Shown piece after piece: positions 1 to 6,936 of a DNA stretch of 23,192 bases. Origin of the DNA: a virus. Location: IMG/VR virus record IMGVR_UViG_3300032293_002069, positions 1 to 23,192 of that record. One strand, 5' to 3'. The translations under genes were made by a program, and so were the position numbers. Numbering within the stretch: the stretch's first letter is position 1; each line of letters opens with the position of its first letter. Under the pieces are notes generated by a model. It was not told the origin of the DNA. It saw only the letters and a program-made list of their open reading frames with translations, and did not search any database.

Positions 1-183
1 ACCGAATTCTGCCGCCGGATCGAAGCCAGCGACTTTTTAACCGGACGCCGCCGAGAAGCAAACCAAAAGAAATGGACAGCCGATCTCGACTGGTGCATCA
101 TTCCCAGCAACGCCGCCAAAATTAGAGAAGGAAAGTACGACAACCCCAAGACATCCGATGCACCCCGAAAATCTTTCTGGTAA
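1..183 (+). CDS. Phage replication initiation protein, C-terminal end (partial)
   Basis: The reading frame is open from base 1 and ends at TAA 181-183, so only the last 60 residues are present. They contain the pattern SDFLTGR, then W-T-A-D-L-DW, then EGKYDNP. This order is typical of the C-terminal tail of phage replication initiator proteins (RepO/DnaD-like helix-turn-helix proteins), which ends with SDFLtGR...W..dfDWl..p.N..KilEGkYdn. Known family members bind the phage origin and recruit the helicase loader. The next gene being a DnaC-like loader fits this pairing. The N-terminal DNA-binding part lies outside the window, so the exact subfamily cannot be judged. Function is inferred from this tail and the context only. 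Confidence 0.7.
   Translation, partial: TEFCRRIEASDFLTGRRREANQKKWTADLDWCIIPSNAAKIREGKYDNPKTSDAPRKSFW
146..155 (+). promoter_or_regulatory. Degenerate start-associated motif
   Basis: CCAAGACATC matches 8 of 10 positions of the CCGAGACACC motif and lies 2 nt before the ATG at 158. It sits inside the end of the preceding gene. It is the reason the start at 158 is preferred for the helicase loader. Confidence 0.5.
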
Positions 184-970
184 TACCCAAGCTTTCAGAG
201 CCGGAGCCCTCCCCGACGGAAACCGCGAAGTCGGCCACCGAGAGCCGATGGAGCGCCCATGCCATACCCACCGATGCGCCGGGAAAATCTACACCGTCGA
301 AATGCGCGAAGGCCGTCACTTTTTCGTGACACCATTCTGCGACGCCTGCGTCCTAGACATTAAGCGCCGGGAAAGAGAAGCGGAGGAGGAGGACGAAAAA
401 GCCCGATGGCTAAAGGCGACGACAAAGCGCTGGATGGACGCCTGGGGCGGACCCGCGTCCGCATACCACAAGACCAACTTCGACAAGCTACCGCTTCCCC
501 ACCACAGCAACAAAGCGCTGCTGTGGACCCCGGACGAGCAACTCGGCCTGATTTTAGTCGGCCCCAGCGGAAGCGGAAAAAGCCGGACCATGTACCTCCT
601 CCTGGACCGCCTACGCAGGGAGCGCCAGATCATCGCCGACGTTCAACCGTGCATCCAACTGCGCCAGAAGATTGTGAGCGCCGCCAGGAGCCGCCACGAA
701 AGCGACCGCCACGACCTAATCACCCAGCTTGCCACCGCGCCGGTCCTCTACCTCGACGACCTCGGCCAGATGAACAACACCGACGCCGCCGCCGAAGCTT
801 TACTCGAGATCGTCGAACTCCGCCACCGCGCCGAGCTTCCCACCCTTGCAACAACGCAATTTTCAGATGAGGAATTTATAAAGACCTTCAAACAGCGCCA
901 GACCGGCGAGGCCATCGCCCGCCGCCTGGGAGAATCCAGCCACATCATCAAGTTTCCAGCCATCCAATGA
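158..970 (+). CDS. DnaC/IstB-like AAA+ helicase loader
   Basis: Predicted ATPase of 270 aa that loads the replicative helicase at the phage origin. An N-terminal zinc-binding cluster is visible (C35, H38, C40 and C61-x-x-C64), followed by a charged helix and an AAA+ core. Walker A is GPSGSGKS (135-142), Walker B is VLYLDD (196-201), and the sensor-1 stretch is ATTQ (231-234), where DnaC relatives usually have ATTN. The C-terminal ARRLGE...IIKFP segment fits the arginine-finger and end-strand region of DnaC/DnaI loaders. The start at 158 overlaps the upstream gene by 26 bp. It is favoured because a degenerate copy of the start motif precedes it and codon use downstream is coding-like. An in-frame ATG at 248 would give a shorter protein that keeps the zinc cluster. 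Confidence 0.82.
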   Translation: MHPENLSGNTQAFRAGALPDGNREVGHREPMERPCHTHRCAGKIYTVEMREGRHFFVTPFCDACVLDIKRREREAEEEDEKARWLKATTKRWMDAWGGPASAYHKTNFDKLPLPHHSNKALLWTPDEQLGLILVGPSGSGKSRTMYLLLDRLRRERQIIADVQPCIQLRQKIVSAARSRHESDRHDLITQLATAPVLYLDDLGQMNNTDAAAEALLEIVELRHRAELPTLATTQFSDEEFIKTFKQRQTGEAIARRLGESSHIIKFPAIQ

Positions 971-1143
971 AAGACCTCGCCGCCGTCATTATAGCCCTGG
1001 GAGGCCTTGCCAGCTACACCCGCCTCGTCGAAACCAACAACCCAGGAGGAGCCGGAGGAGCCGCGATCATTGCCCTCGCCCTTTCCATGGCTTTGATCGG
1101 ATCAAACAGCAGACCCCCAACCCCTCCCCCACCAACACCATGA
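967..1143 (+). CDS. Small membrane protein, two predicted hydrophobic segments
   Basis: This 58-aa frame starts at an ATGA overlap with the loader and ends at an ATGA overlap with the next gene, so it fills the interval exactly. The translation begins MKDLAAVIIALGGLASY and contains a second hydrophobic stretch (AAIIALALSMALIG) after a Gly-Pro-rich turn, then a proline-rich tail. Two short transmembrane helices are likely. It could be a holin-like or membrane-anchoring protein, but its place among replication genes argues against a standard lysis holin, and no family is recognised. The exact fit of both overlaps and the clean hydrophobic pattern are the main reasons to call it a gene. Confidence 0.6.
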   Translation: MKDLAAVIIALGGLASYTRLVETNNPGGAGGAAIIALALSMALIGSNSRPPTPPPPTP

Positions 1144-1592
1144 CCCCGAAACACAACGTGATCACCGCCTTTGCCCGAGGCCTCATGAAACAGCCGGAGC
1201 TCCTAGCAGTAAGCTGCACGCCCCGCCGATTGACCATGACGACGACAAAAGGCGACTACTCGCGCCTCGTTGGAAAAGGCGGAGCCCACATCCGCGCCAT
1301 GGAGCGCCTGGGAGACGAATACGACATCACCGTCATTCTGGCCGATGCCGTCGAAAACGTCGCGCCGATTGCCGCCACCTTGAAGGAGCCGGAGGACGTC
1401 CTCGCCGACGCCGTCCGCATTCTGCGACCAACGGCAAAGATCGACAGCAAAAAGAACAAGGAGCGAGGCGTCCTCGAGGTCACCGTCGACGCCCGCCCCG
1501 CCTTGAGCGACACGGCCCGCGCCGCCATTGATACGCTAACACACAGCATCGCCCGCACAGCCCTGCTGAGAATGGAGGTCGAATGGCGCTGA
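1140..1592 (+). CDS. KH-domain RNA-binding protein
   Basis: This 150-aa protein carries a clear type II-like KH signature: DYSRLVGKGGAHIRAMERL (about 39-57), with the GxxG loop GKGG at 45-48 and the following Ile51. In KH proteins this loop grips four nucleotides of single-stranded RNA or DNA. The arrangement recalls bacterial KhpA (UPF0109), but here it lies in a longer protein with an extra C-terminal segment (about 75-150) that looks like an alpha/beta extension. The substrate cannot be read from sequence. It starts at an ATGA overlap with the small membrane protein, in the replication operon. KH proteins are not common phage products. A link to the C-rich motif found before many phage starts is inference only. 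Confidence 0.72.
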   Translation: MTPKHNVITAFARGLMKQPELLAVSCTPRRLTMTTTKGDYSRLVGKGGAHIRAMERLGDEYDITVILADAVENVAPIAATLKEPEDVLADAVRILRPTAKIDSKKNKERGVLEVTVDARPALSDTARAAIDTLTHSIARTALLRMEVEWR

Positions 1593-1846
1593 CCCGATAC
1601 GACGCCCCAGGCCGGTACCTCGTTGAGAGCAGCGACCCGAAGCGAGCCGGAGAAGCGTACATGGTTGACCTTTTCGCCTTTGCCGGAGACGGACAATGCG
1701 CCTGCGAAGATTGGACAATCCGCATCCACCCTCACCGCGACGCAGGCACCGAGCCGCCGCGCCGTTTTTGCAAACATATCGCAGAGGCCCGCGAAGCCTT
1801 CACCGACGAGATCATCGCCGGATTTATTGCCCAGGCCATCAGCTAG
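1583..1846 (+). CDS. SWIM zinc-finger protein
   Basis: An 87-aa protein with the SWIM pattern CxC (C39, C41) followed by CxH (C63-K-H65), spaced as in SWIM zinc fingers. These fingers are known to bind DNA or proteins, for example in SWI2/SNF2-associated proteins and RAD51-related complexes. The finger makes up most of the protein, so it is probably an adaptor rather than an enzyme. The start is supported by GGAGGT just upstream, and the gene overlaps the end of the KH gene by 10 bp. Two helicases occur later in the window; a functional tie to either is only a guess. Confidence 0.68.
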   Translation: MALTRYDAPGRYLVESSDPKRAGEAYMVDLFAFAGDGQCACEDWTIRIHPHRDAGTEPPRRFCKHIAEAREAFTDEIIAGFIAQAIS

Positions 1847-1860
1847 AGCCCACCCCGAAC

Positions 1861-1870
1861 CCGAGACACC
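1861..1870 (+). promoter_or_regulatory. Start-associated motif, exact copy 1
   Basis: Exact CCGAGACACC, touching the ATG at 1871 with no gap. No Shine-Dalgarno sequence is visible before this start. Confidence 0.8.
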
Positions 1871-2440
1871 ATGAAAAAACCGAAAAGCCCCGAGATAACA
1901 AAAGCCGAGGAAGCCATCCAAAAACTTGAGCACGACCGAGACAACGACCCGCGCCTCCCGCCGATCATCAGCAAAAGAGACGCAGCCAAAGCAACAGCCC
2001 ACAAACTCGACAACGAGATCAACAAGATCAAAAACGAGTACAGCGATAGAATCTGGAAAGCACGTCGCCAACTTTCAGACGCCCACCAAGCCGCCAGAGA
2101 TACGGTCCCAAAGCCACCCGAGCGCCTGCGCCTAGCGATTGAGAAAACGATAAAAGGCACGACCACAGTCCTCGAGGCCGTCGCCTGGAACGAAGACGGA
2201 ACCCGCGCCATTTTGAAATGGCCCGGACACAAATTCTGGAACGGAATCGGGAACCCACAAGCGTACAGCCCAACCGAGTACTTTCTGGTTGATACAGAAG
2301 GCCTCGAAAAAAACCAAAACCGAGGAATCACAAGCGCAAAGCACGATCCCGAAGCCGTAAAGGCGGACTGCAAAGGCCGACTCAGCCCAGCCACCAAAGC
2401 CGCCTGGATGGCCTGGATCAACGGAGGAAAGGAGCCATGA
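1871..2440 (+). CDS. Hypothetical protein with N-terminal coiled coil
   Basis: A 189-aa protein of unrecognised family. Roughly the first 75 residues are highly charged and lack helix breakers over long stretches (EEAIQKLEHDRDND, then KLDNEINKIKNEY), suggesting a coiled-coil hairpin. The C-terminal half is a small globular region rich in Trp, Gly and Lys, ending WMAWINGGKEP. The start is set by an exact start-associated motif directly against the ATG. The stop overlaps the next start (ATGA), which suggests translation coupled to the RecU-like gene. A role in recombination or replication is suggested by position only. Confidence 0.75.
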   Translation: MKKPKSPEITKAEEAIQKLEHDRDNDPRLPPIISKRDAAKATAHKLDNEINKIKNEYSDRIWKARRQLSDAHQAARDTVPKPPERLRLAIEKTIKGTTTVLEAVAWNEDGTRAILKWPGHKFWNGIGNPQAYSPTEYFLVDTEGLEKNQNRGITSAKHDPEAVKADCKGRLSPATKAAWMAWINGGKEP

Positions 2441-2958
2441 GCAACAACAAGCAAAAAGGCAACTTTTTCGAAGACCTAGTGACGATGGTCGCCAGCAGCT
2501 ACCACGCCCAAGGCATCGCCAAGCTTGAGAAGGTCGACCCGCCGGTCGCCATCAAGTACCGGCCCGGAGGCCGACCATTGATCATCCCGAAGCAAAGCCC
2601 GTTCCTGGACTTTGTCGGAGTTTGGACAGCGCAGGAAGGCCGCGCCCTTTTCATCGAAGCCAAGAGCACCGAGCAACCCCGTCTCGAGTTTGGGAACGAG
2701 ACAGGCATCAAAGCCAGCCAACTGGCCAGCCTCCGCACTTGGCACAACACCGGAGCCGTTGTGGGAGTTTTGTGGCACTACCTGGGAGAAGTCCGCCTCG
2801 TCACGCTTTCCACCATTGCAGCGACCGAGCAAACAGGCCGCAAGAGCATCCGATGGAACGACGCGGAGCCGTTGCCCAGAGGAAAAGGCCTCGTCGAGTT
2901 TGACTTTTTGTCCGTTTTATCGTATTTCTACGGCCTACCCACCGAACCACCCCAATGA
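2437..2958 (+). CDS. RecU-like Holliday junction resolvase (PD-(D/E)XK fold)
   Basis: A 173-aa nuclease candidate resembling RecU, which cleaves four-way DNA junctions formed during recombination. The N-terminus has KGNFFEDLV with E12 and then SYHAQGIAKLEKVDPP, matching the G..FE..i...n..Y...giA...K.p.P pattern of RecU. The catalytic core is FLDFVG (D58), then LFIEAKST with E74 and K76, giving the D...ExK arrangement. Length is close to that of RecU proteins. The start has a strong Shine-Dalgarno region, GGAGGAAAGGAG, just upstream. It lies between two unknown genes in the replication block and could resolve recombination or replication intermediates before packaging. Confidence 0.8.
   Translation: MSNNKQKGNFFEDLVTMVASSYHAQGIAKLEKVDPPVAIKYRPGGRPLIIPKQSPFLDFVGVWTAQEGRALFIEAKSTEQPRLEFGNETGIKASQLASLRTWHNTGAVVGVLWHYLGEVRLVTLSTIAATEQTGRKSIRWNDAEPLPRGKGLVEFDFLSVLSYFYGLPTEPPQ
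2942..2951 (+). promoter_or_regulatory. Degenerate start-associated motif
   Basis: CCGAACCACC matches 8 of 10 positions of the motif and ends 3 nt before the ATG at 2955. It lies within the last codons of the resolvase gene, so coding constraint could also explain the similarity. Confidence 0.4.
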
Positions 2959-3248
2959 GAACCCGAAACAACCCGAACGACAACCCCGTCACCCACGCCC
3001 TCCTTTCCCGAGCCCTTGACCCAATTGTGGCATGGTGCCAAGAGGAGCGAGGCCGGAAAAGCCAACTCCTCCTGGCGATGCAAGCCGCAGCCGAGCCGGA
3101 GACAATACACCGGTCCATTCTTGAAAGCTGGCTCAAAGAGAAGCCAGAGGACCGAAACCAGCCCAGCCTTGCAGCGGGAATGCTACTTTTACAGGTCGCC
3201 GAGACCCTCGGAATCTTAACCATTGCCGAGGTCTTCAAACGCCAGTAA
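2955..3248 (+). CDS. Small, mostly helical protein (possible HTH regulator)
   Basis: A 97-aa protein beginning at an ATGA overlap with the resolvase. The middle (about 30-85) reads as consecutive helices: KSQLLLAMQAAAE, HRSILESWLKEKPED and PSLAAGMLLLQVAETLGI. The order of helix, turn, SxxESWLKE and a helix rich in Ala and Leu resembles small phage helix-turn-helix proteins, but no diagnostic HTH is convincing. It may be a small DNA-binding regulator. Nothing in the flanks shows an operator for it. The following 32 bp before the ParB-like gene are A-rich and hold no clear ribosome binding site. Confidence 0.65.
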   Translation: MRTRNNPNDNPVTHALLSRALDPIVAWCQEERGRKSQLLLAMQAAAEPETIHRSILESWLKEKPEDRNQPSLAAGMLLLQVAETLGILTIAEVFKRQ

Positions 3249-3280
3249 AAACCCGATTCAAACCCAATAATAACAAGCCA

Positions 3281-4333
3281 ATGACACCCATCACACCCCA
3301 CAAGCTCTCCCTGTTGTTTCCCGACATGGAGGCAGCGCAGTACGAATCCTTCAAAGCCACGATCAAAGAGGGAGGCCTCCGGGAAGACATCATCCTCCTC
3401 GACGGCCAGATCCTAGACGGTCGCCACCGCTACCGCGCCTGCCTTGACGTGGGCATCAAGCCGACTTTCGAGAACTACAACCCCGCCGTCCATGGCATCA
3501 GCCCCGCTCAATTCGTCATTGACCGGAACCTCGAGCGCCGCCACTTGAGCGCCAGCCAGAAAGCCGCCATCGCCCTCGAGGCCTTGCCCCACTTCGAACG
3601 CGAAGCCCTCGAGCGAAAGCAACAAAGCCAATTCAAAGTCGTCCCCAAGGAGGAGCCCGGAACACCGGAGACCGGCGAGGCCGCGACCGACGAGCCGCCG
3701 CAGTACACCAAAGACGACGGCAACGCCAAAACCACCGTACGCGAACACACCCGCCGCAACCAGCCCACCGGCCCCGTCCCCGCGCCCCTCGAAGGCCAGA
3801 GCACCAAAGGCAAAGCCGTCGACCTCGTCGCGGAGCGATTCGGAACCAGCCCGACCATGGTCAAGCTTGCCAAGCGGATCAAAAAGGACAACCCCGACCT
3901 CTACCAAGACGTCCTCGCCGGTCGCGTTACCGTGACAGCCGCCGCCGCCACCATTGACGCCGCCAAGAGCAACGAAGAGAAGAAGGCCAAGAAAGAAAAG
4001 GAGCGCCAAGCCCGCAACGCCAGCCTGATCATTTTGGAGGAGAAGTACGGCCCGACTTCCCAGGTCGTCACCGCCGCCCGGAAGGGAACCATCCTCAAGG
4101 ACAACGAGCACCTCGGCACTTTTTCCGAGCTTCCACCGGAGCAAGGCAAGCTCCTGCTGCCTTTGCTCGCCAAAGGCTGGACGCTACCCAAGGCCCAGCA
4201 ATACATGGACGGAAAGCTCACGACCGAGAGCACCATCGACGACCTCATCAACAGCGCCATCGCCAGCAAGGCCGACGAAGGCGTCCCGTTTGTCCGCGTC
4301 TTTGGCGCATTCACCGTGACCGTGACCAAGTAA
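3281..4333 (+). CDS. ParB/KorB-like nucleotide-binding and HTH protein
   Basis: A 350-aa protein with an N-terminal ParB/sulfiredoxin-fold domain. The hallmark box is QILDGRHRYRACLDVG (about 43-58), and the second box is IDRNLERRHLSASQKAAIAL (80-99). After a charged, Pro- and Glu-rich linker (about 110-175), a helix-turn-helix reads VAERFGTSPTMVKLAKRI (183-200), as in KorB/ParB central domains. The C-terminal region is helical and unrecognised. ParB proteins bind CTP and DNA sites and act in segregation or gene regulation. No ParA gene is seen in this window, so partition is not implied. The perfect hairpin right after its stop codon could be its own target or an RNA structure. The start lacks a Shine-Dalgarno. 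Confidence 0.8.
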   Translation: MTPITPHKLSLLFPDMEAAQYESFKATIKEGGLREDIILLDGQILDGRHRYRACLDVGIKPTFENYNPAVHGISPAQFVIDRNLERRHLSASQKAAIALEALPHFEREALERKQQSQFKVVPKEEPGTPETGEAATDEPPQYTKDDGNAKTTVREHTRRNQPTGPVPAPLEGQSTKGKAVDLVAERFGTSPTMVKLAKRIKKDNPDLYQDVLAGRVTVTAAAATIDAAKSNEEKKAKKEKERQARNASLIILEEKYGPTSQVVTAARKGTILKDNEHLGTFSELPPEQGKLLLPLLAKGWTLPKAQQYMDGKLTTESTIDDLINSAIASKADEGVPFVRVFGAFTVTVTK

Positions 4334-4343
4334 CCCCAGCGCC

Positions 4344-4366
4344 CCGGCGGAGCGACCCTCCGCCGG
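4344..4366 (+). terminator. Perfect 9-bp GC hairpin after the ParB-like gene
   Basis: Arms CCGGCGGAG (4344-4352) and CTCCGCCGG (4358-4366) are perfect inverted repeats around a 5-nt loop, 11 nt past the ParB-like stop codon. No U-tract follows, so a classical intrinsic terminator is unlikely. RNA processing, transcript stabilisation, a pause site, or a protein operator are alternatives. It is called a terminator only as the nearest category. Confidence 0.5.
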
Positions 4367-4377
4367 AGCCTACCACC

Positions 4378-4387
4378 CCGAGACACC
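4378..4387 (+). promoter_or_regulatory. Start-associated motif, exact copy 2
   Basis: Exact CCGAGACACC, 6 nt before the ATG at 4394. The block CCGAGACACCCAACCCATG is identical to that at 18544-18562. Confidence 0.8.
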
Positions 4388-4393
4388 CAACCC

Positions 4394-4591
4394 ATGGACC
4401 GAAAAGACATCCTCCTCCGCGCCGCCTACGACCTACTCACCCGAGCCAATGCCCACGGATACGTTCAAGACGCAAACGAGATCCTGGTCCGCTACGACGC
4501 CGCCGACTGCGACGGTGCCTGCTTGAGAGACGACATCGCCGCCGAGCTTAACCTCGACGACAGAACCCCACCCATCCCCCTGCAAGAGTAA
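4394..4591 (+). CDS. Small acidic hypothetical protein
   Basis: A 65-aa acidic protein preceded by an exact start-associated motif, which sets the start. Its sequence suggests two or three helices (DILLRAAYDLLTRA, then DANEILVRYDA, then CLRDDIAAEL). It contains two Cys close together (DCDGAC), not enough for a convincing zinc site. It is not recognised. It stands alone between the hairpin and another motif-preceded gene. Confidence 0.65.
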   Translation: MDRKDILLRAAYDLLTRANAHGYVQDANEILVRYDAADCDGACLRDDIAAELNLDDRTPPIPLQE

Positions 4592-4601
4592 CCCCACGCC
4601 A

Positions 4602-4611
4602 CCGAGACACC
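4602..4611 (+). promoter_or_regulatory. Start-associated motif, exact copy 3
   Basis: Exact CCGAGACACC, 2 nt before the ATG at 4614. Confidence 0.8.
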
Positions 4612-4613
4612 CA

Positions 4614-5006
4614 ATGAACCCCGAAGACACCACAGCAGCCGAAGCCGCCCTCGCCGCCATTCACGACCAGATCGCCGCCGAGAACGCCCGCCACCAAAAC
4701 GCCATGGACCCGCTCAAAAAAGCGGAGAGAGAAGCCACCGACAAACTCGCCCTGCACAAGCTAGGATTCAAAGCCGGGAGCTTAATCGAAATCACAAAAC
4801 GGATCGGCTACGGAAAAACAGCGAGAGAGCAAACCCAAATGGTCCGCGTGACACGGATCACAGAAGTCTCCGGCCAATTTGGCATCCGATTCAAAGGACA
4901 CGTGATCCGGAAAAGCGACGGAAAACAAGCCGAGTACCGCCAAGACTTTTGGACAGATAACATCAGAGTCCTCGAAGTTGAAGCCCCAGCCGAGGAGGCA
5001 AAATGA
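4614..5006 (+). CDS. Hypothetical protein: helical N-terminus plus beta domain
   Basis: A 130-aa protein. Residues 1-50 form a charged, likely coiled-coil helix (AALAAIHDQIAAENARHQN, then KKAEREATDKLALHKLG). Residues 55-122 look like a small beta domain with alternating hydrophobics (GSLIEITKRIGYG, MVRVTRITEVSGQFGIRFKG, FWTDNIRVLEVE). That layout is seen in small phage proteins that bind nucleic acids, but no family is recognised. The stop overlaps the helicase start (ATGA), and an AGGAGG-type site for the helicase lies in its last codons, so the two are probably translated together. Confidence 0.7.
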   Translation: MNPEDTTAAEAALAAIHDQIAAENARHQNAMDPLKKAEREATDKLALHKLGFKAGSLIEITKRIGYGKTAREQTQMVRVTRITEVSGQFGIRFKGHVIRKSDGKQAEYRQDFWTDNIRVLEVEAPAEEAK

Positions 5007-6571
5007 AGTGGAACCCCGAGTACCGCCTCCGTGACTACCAGCGAGAATGGTGCCGCAAAGTTTCCGACGGATTCAACAACGGCCCCGAGAACGTCCCCAT
5101 CAAGAGAGGCCTCGGCACCGCCGGAACCGGAGCCGGAAAGACCATCATGGCCAGCGCCTTGATTTACGCCGAGCAGAAAACCCCCAGACCAAAGCCCTGC
5201 CTCTTCCTGGCCGACCGGGACGAGCTCGTCGGCCAAGCCGCCGACAAGATTTATAAGACAACGGGAACTTTTGCCGACATCGAGAAAGGGACCAGCCGAG
5301 CCAGCCCCCAGGCCGACGTCGTAGTCGGGAGCATTCAGACCATCAGCCGCAGCGACCGCTTGCACCGATTCGACCCGGACCAATTCGGCCTCGTCATTTG
5401 TGACGAAGCCCACCTGAGCCTCGCCGACAACTGGCAGCGGACCCTGCGCCACTTTGAACCGGCCCGAATTCTAGGCATCACGGCAACGCCAAGCCGCCAC
5501 GACAAAAAGAAGCTCCTGGACTTTTACGAAGCCGAGCTGGCCTCCATCGGCCTTTTCGACTTGATCAACCTGGGAGCCCTTGCACCGATCACCGTCCAGA
5601 CGATAGGCATCGAGATCGACGCCACCCGCGCCAGCTTGAGCGACAGCGAGGACAACGACGAACTCGCCGAAGCCGTCGAGCCTTACTGGGACGCCATAAT
5701 CGACGCCTGGGAGGCCAACGCCCGCGACCGGCCCACCTTGATCTTTCACCCCAGCCGGAAGGCCAGCCGCGCCTTCACCGAGCGCCTCCAGGCCCGAGGC
5801 ATCCGCGCCGCCCACATTGACGGGAGCAGCAAGAACCGCGCAGAGATCCTGCAAAGCTTCACAGACGGGAAAATCGACGTTTTGAACAACGCCGTCCTCT
5901 TGACGACAGGATACGACGAGCCCCGGATCGGCTGCATCATTAACCTGCGCCCCACCCAGAGCAAGACGATGTACCAGCAGATCGTCGGACGCGGAACCCG
6001 CCTTTTCCCAGGCAAGGACAACCTCCTCCTTTTGGACTTCCTCTGGCAATTTGCCGAGCTAGGGATCATGAGGCCCGCCGACTTGATCGCCGACAGCGAG
6101 GAGCAGCGCAACGCCGTCCAGCGCCGCCTGGAAGCCGGAGAGCAGCAACTCAACCTCCAGGAGATCGACGAGGCCGTGATGGGAGAGCGAGAGCAGGCCA
6201 TGGTCCGCGCCTTGAAGGCCGCGAAGAAGCACGGAGGGAAAGTCTACGACGCCCGGAGCATCGCCGCCGTCTGCCACATTCCCGCCCTGGTGGACTACGA
6301 ACCCCTCGCCCGATGGGAGAGCAAGCCAGCCAGCGAGAAGCAAGTGGCGTGGCTAGCAAAACACGGGATCGACCCGGACACGGTCAGAGGCCGAGGCCAC
6401 GCCAGCGCGATCATGGACGCGATGATGGAGAGGTACAAGACCGGAGCCGCCACCATACGCCAGACCGTAACCCTGGCCCAGATGAAGATCGAGGAGCCCT
6501 GGAAATTGAGCATCCAGCAAGCAAGCGAAATCATAGACGCCAAATTTCAGCAGTACAAGGAAAGACGGTGA
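5003..6571 (+). CDS. DEAH-box superfamily II helicase
   Basis: A 522-aa nucleic-acid-dependent ATPase of the ResIII/SSL2-like group. Motifs in order: Q-like LRDYQREW (9-16), Walker A GTGAGKT (41-47), motif Ia LADRDEL (69-75), Walker B DEAH (134-137), motif III TATP (160-163), motif IV LIFHPSRK (246-253), motif V TTGYDEP (301-307), motif VI QQIVGRGTR (325-333). The last 180 residues form a helical extension. Such phage helicases resemble T4 UvsW or the motor part of type I/III restriction enzymes and are thought to remodel recombination or origin structures. The start has a good site, GAGGAGG, and overlaps the upstream gene. No nuclease domain is fused to it, arguing against a restriction subunit. 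Confidence 0.88.
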   Translation: MKWNPEYRLRDYQREWCRKVSDGFNNGPENVPIKRGLGTAGTGAGKTIMASALIYAEQKTPRPKPCLFLADRDELVGQAADKIYKTTGTFADIEKGTSRASPQADVVVGSIQTISRSDRLHRFDPDQFGLVICDEAHLSLADNWQRTLRHFEPARILGITATPSRHDKKKLLDFYEAELASIGLFDLINLGALAPITVQTIGIEIDATRASLSDSEDNDELAEAVEPYWDAIIDAWEANARDRPTLIFHPSRKASRAFTERLQARGIRAAHIDGSSKNRAEILQSFTDGKIDVLNNAVLLTTGYDEPRIGCIINLRPTQSKTMYQQIVGRGTRLFPGKDNLLLLDFLWQFAELGIMRPADLIADSEEQRNAVQRRLEAGEQQLNLQEIDEAVMGEREQAMVRALKAAKKHGGKVYDARSIAAVCHIPALVDYEPLARWESKPASEKQVAWLAKHGIDPDTVRGRGHASAIMDAMMERYKTGAATIRQTVTLAQMKIEEPWKLSIQQASEIIDAKFQQYKERR

Positions 6572-6657
6572 GGACATAAAAACCCCCACCGGAGGAGGCC
6601 CGTAGAATAAGGGATTCAGCGCGAAGAAAAAAAGTGAAAAAAACTTCATTCTCGCCG

Positions 6658-6686
6658 TTGACAATACACGATAAATAGGGCATAAT
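6658..6686 (+). promoter_or_regulatory. Sigma70-like promoter with A-tract upstream element
   Basis: TTGACA (6658-6663), 17-bp spacer, CATAAT (6681-6686). The spacer contains ATAAATAGG, also found in the promoter candidate at 18506. The phased A-tracts at 6627-6643 sit where an UP element would lie. It would transcribe the small winged-helix gene and those after it. The -10 box overlaps the ATG at 6685, so that ATG would not be on the transcript. Confidence 0.68.
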
Positions 6687-6715
6687 GGCAGCACGTTCAA
6701 AGAGCGAACGCAACC

Positions 6716-6725
6716 CCGAGACACC
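6716..6725 (+). promoter_or_regulatory. Start-associated motif, exact copy 4
   Basis: Exact CCGAGACACC, 8 nt before the ATG at 6734 and about 30 nt downstream of the promoter -10 box. Confidence 0.8.
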
Positions 6726-6733
6726 CAAAACCG

Positions 6734-6910
6734 ATGTTCTACCGCAACCTGATCCTCAACAAATTGAACCGCAGCGCCAACAAAAGCGCATGGTTTCACA
6801 CCGACTGCGACGCGATGATGAAAGCCGCCGACGATTTAGAAAAAGAAGGCTTGATCAAGCAAGCAGGATCAGGACGCGGAGAAGTCCGGTACGTCCTTGT
6901 CACAAAATAA
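6734..6910 (+). CDS. Small winged-helix-like protein
   Basis: A 58-aa frame starting MFYRNLILNKLNRSANKSAW. Its second half, MMKAADDLEKEGLIKQAG followed by SGRGEVRYVLV, matches the last helix, Gly-rich wing and final strand of a winged HTH domain (LekeGLI..g.grg.ryvL). It is preceded by an exact start-associated motif and by the strong promoter at 6658. A longer open frame in another phase (6685-6936) overlaps it but has unusual, Arg/Gln-rich composition and its ATG lies within the -10 box. The protein may regulate the promoter from which it is transcribed; that is inference. Confidence 0.68.
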   Translation: MFYRNLILNKLNRSANKSAWFHTDCDAMMKAADDLEKEGLIKQAGSGRGEVRYVLVTK

Positions 6911-6919
6911 CCACCCAAC

Positions 6920-6929
6920 CCGAGACACC
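6920..6929 (+). promoter_or_regulatory. Start-associated motif, exact copy 5
   Basis: Exact CCGAGACACC, 7 nt before the ATG at 6937. Confidence 0.8.
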
Positions 6930-6936
6930 CAAAAAC

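Larger units (their letters stand above)
6572..6733 (+). other. AT-rich intergenic island
   Basis: This 162-bp gap is the longest without a gene and is clearly more AT-rich than its surroundings. It contains two runs of seven A (6627-6633 and 6637-6643) whose centres are 10 bp apart, a strong promoter (6658-6686) and a start-associated motif (6716-6725). It could be a regulatory hub or part of an origin. No iterons or intrinsic terminator were seen. Confidence 0.65.

Noticed and set aside
1256-2071. A 271-codon minus-strand open frame
   Set aside because: It lies opposite the KH, SWIM and coiled-coil genes, which have motifs and proper overlaps. It is a shadow of codon bias.
3413-4144. A 243-codon minus-strand open frame opposite the ParB-like gene
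   Set aside because: Gly/Val/Leu low-complexity translation typical of antisense to GC-rich genes; the sense strand encodes a clear ParB domain.
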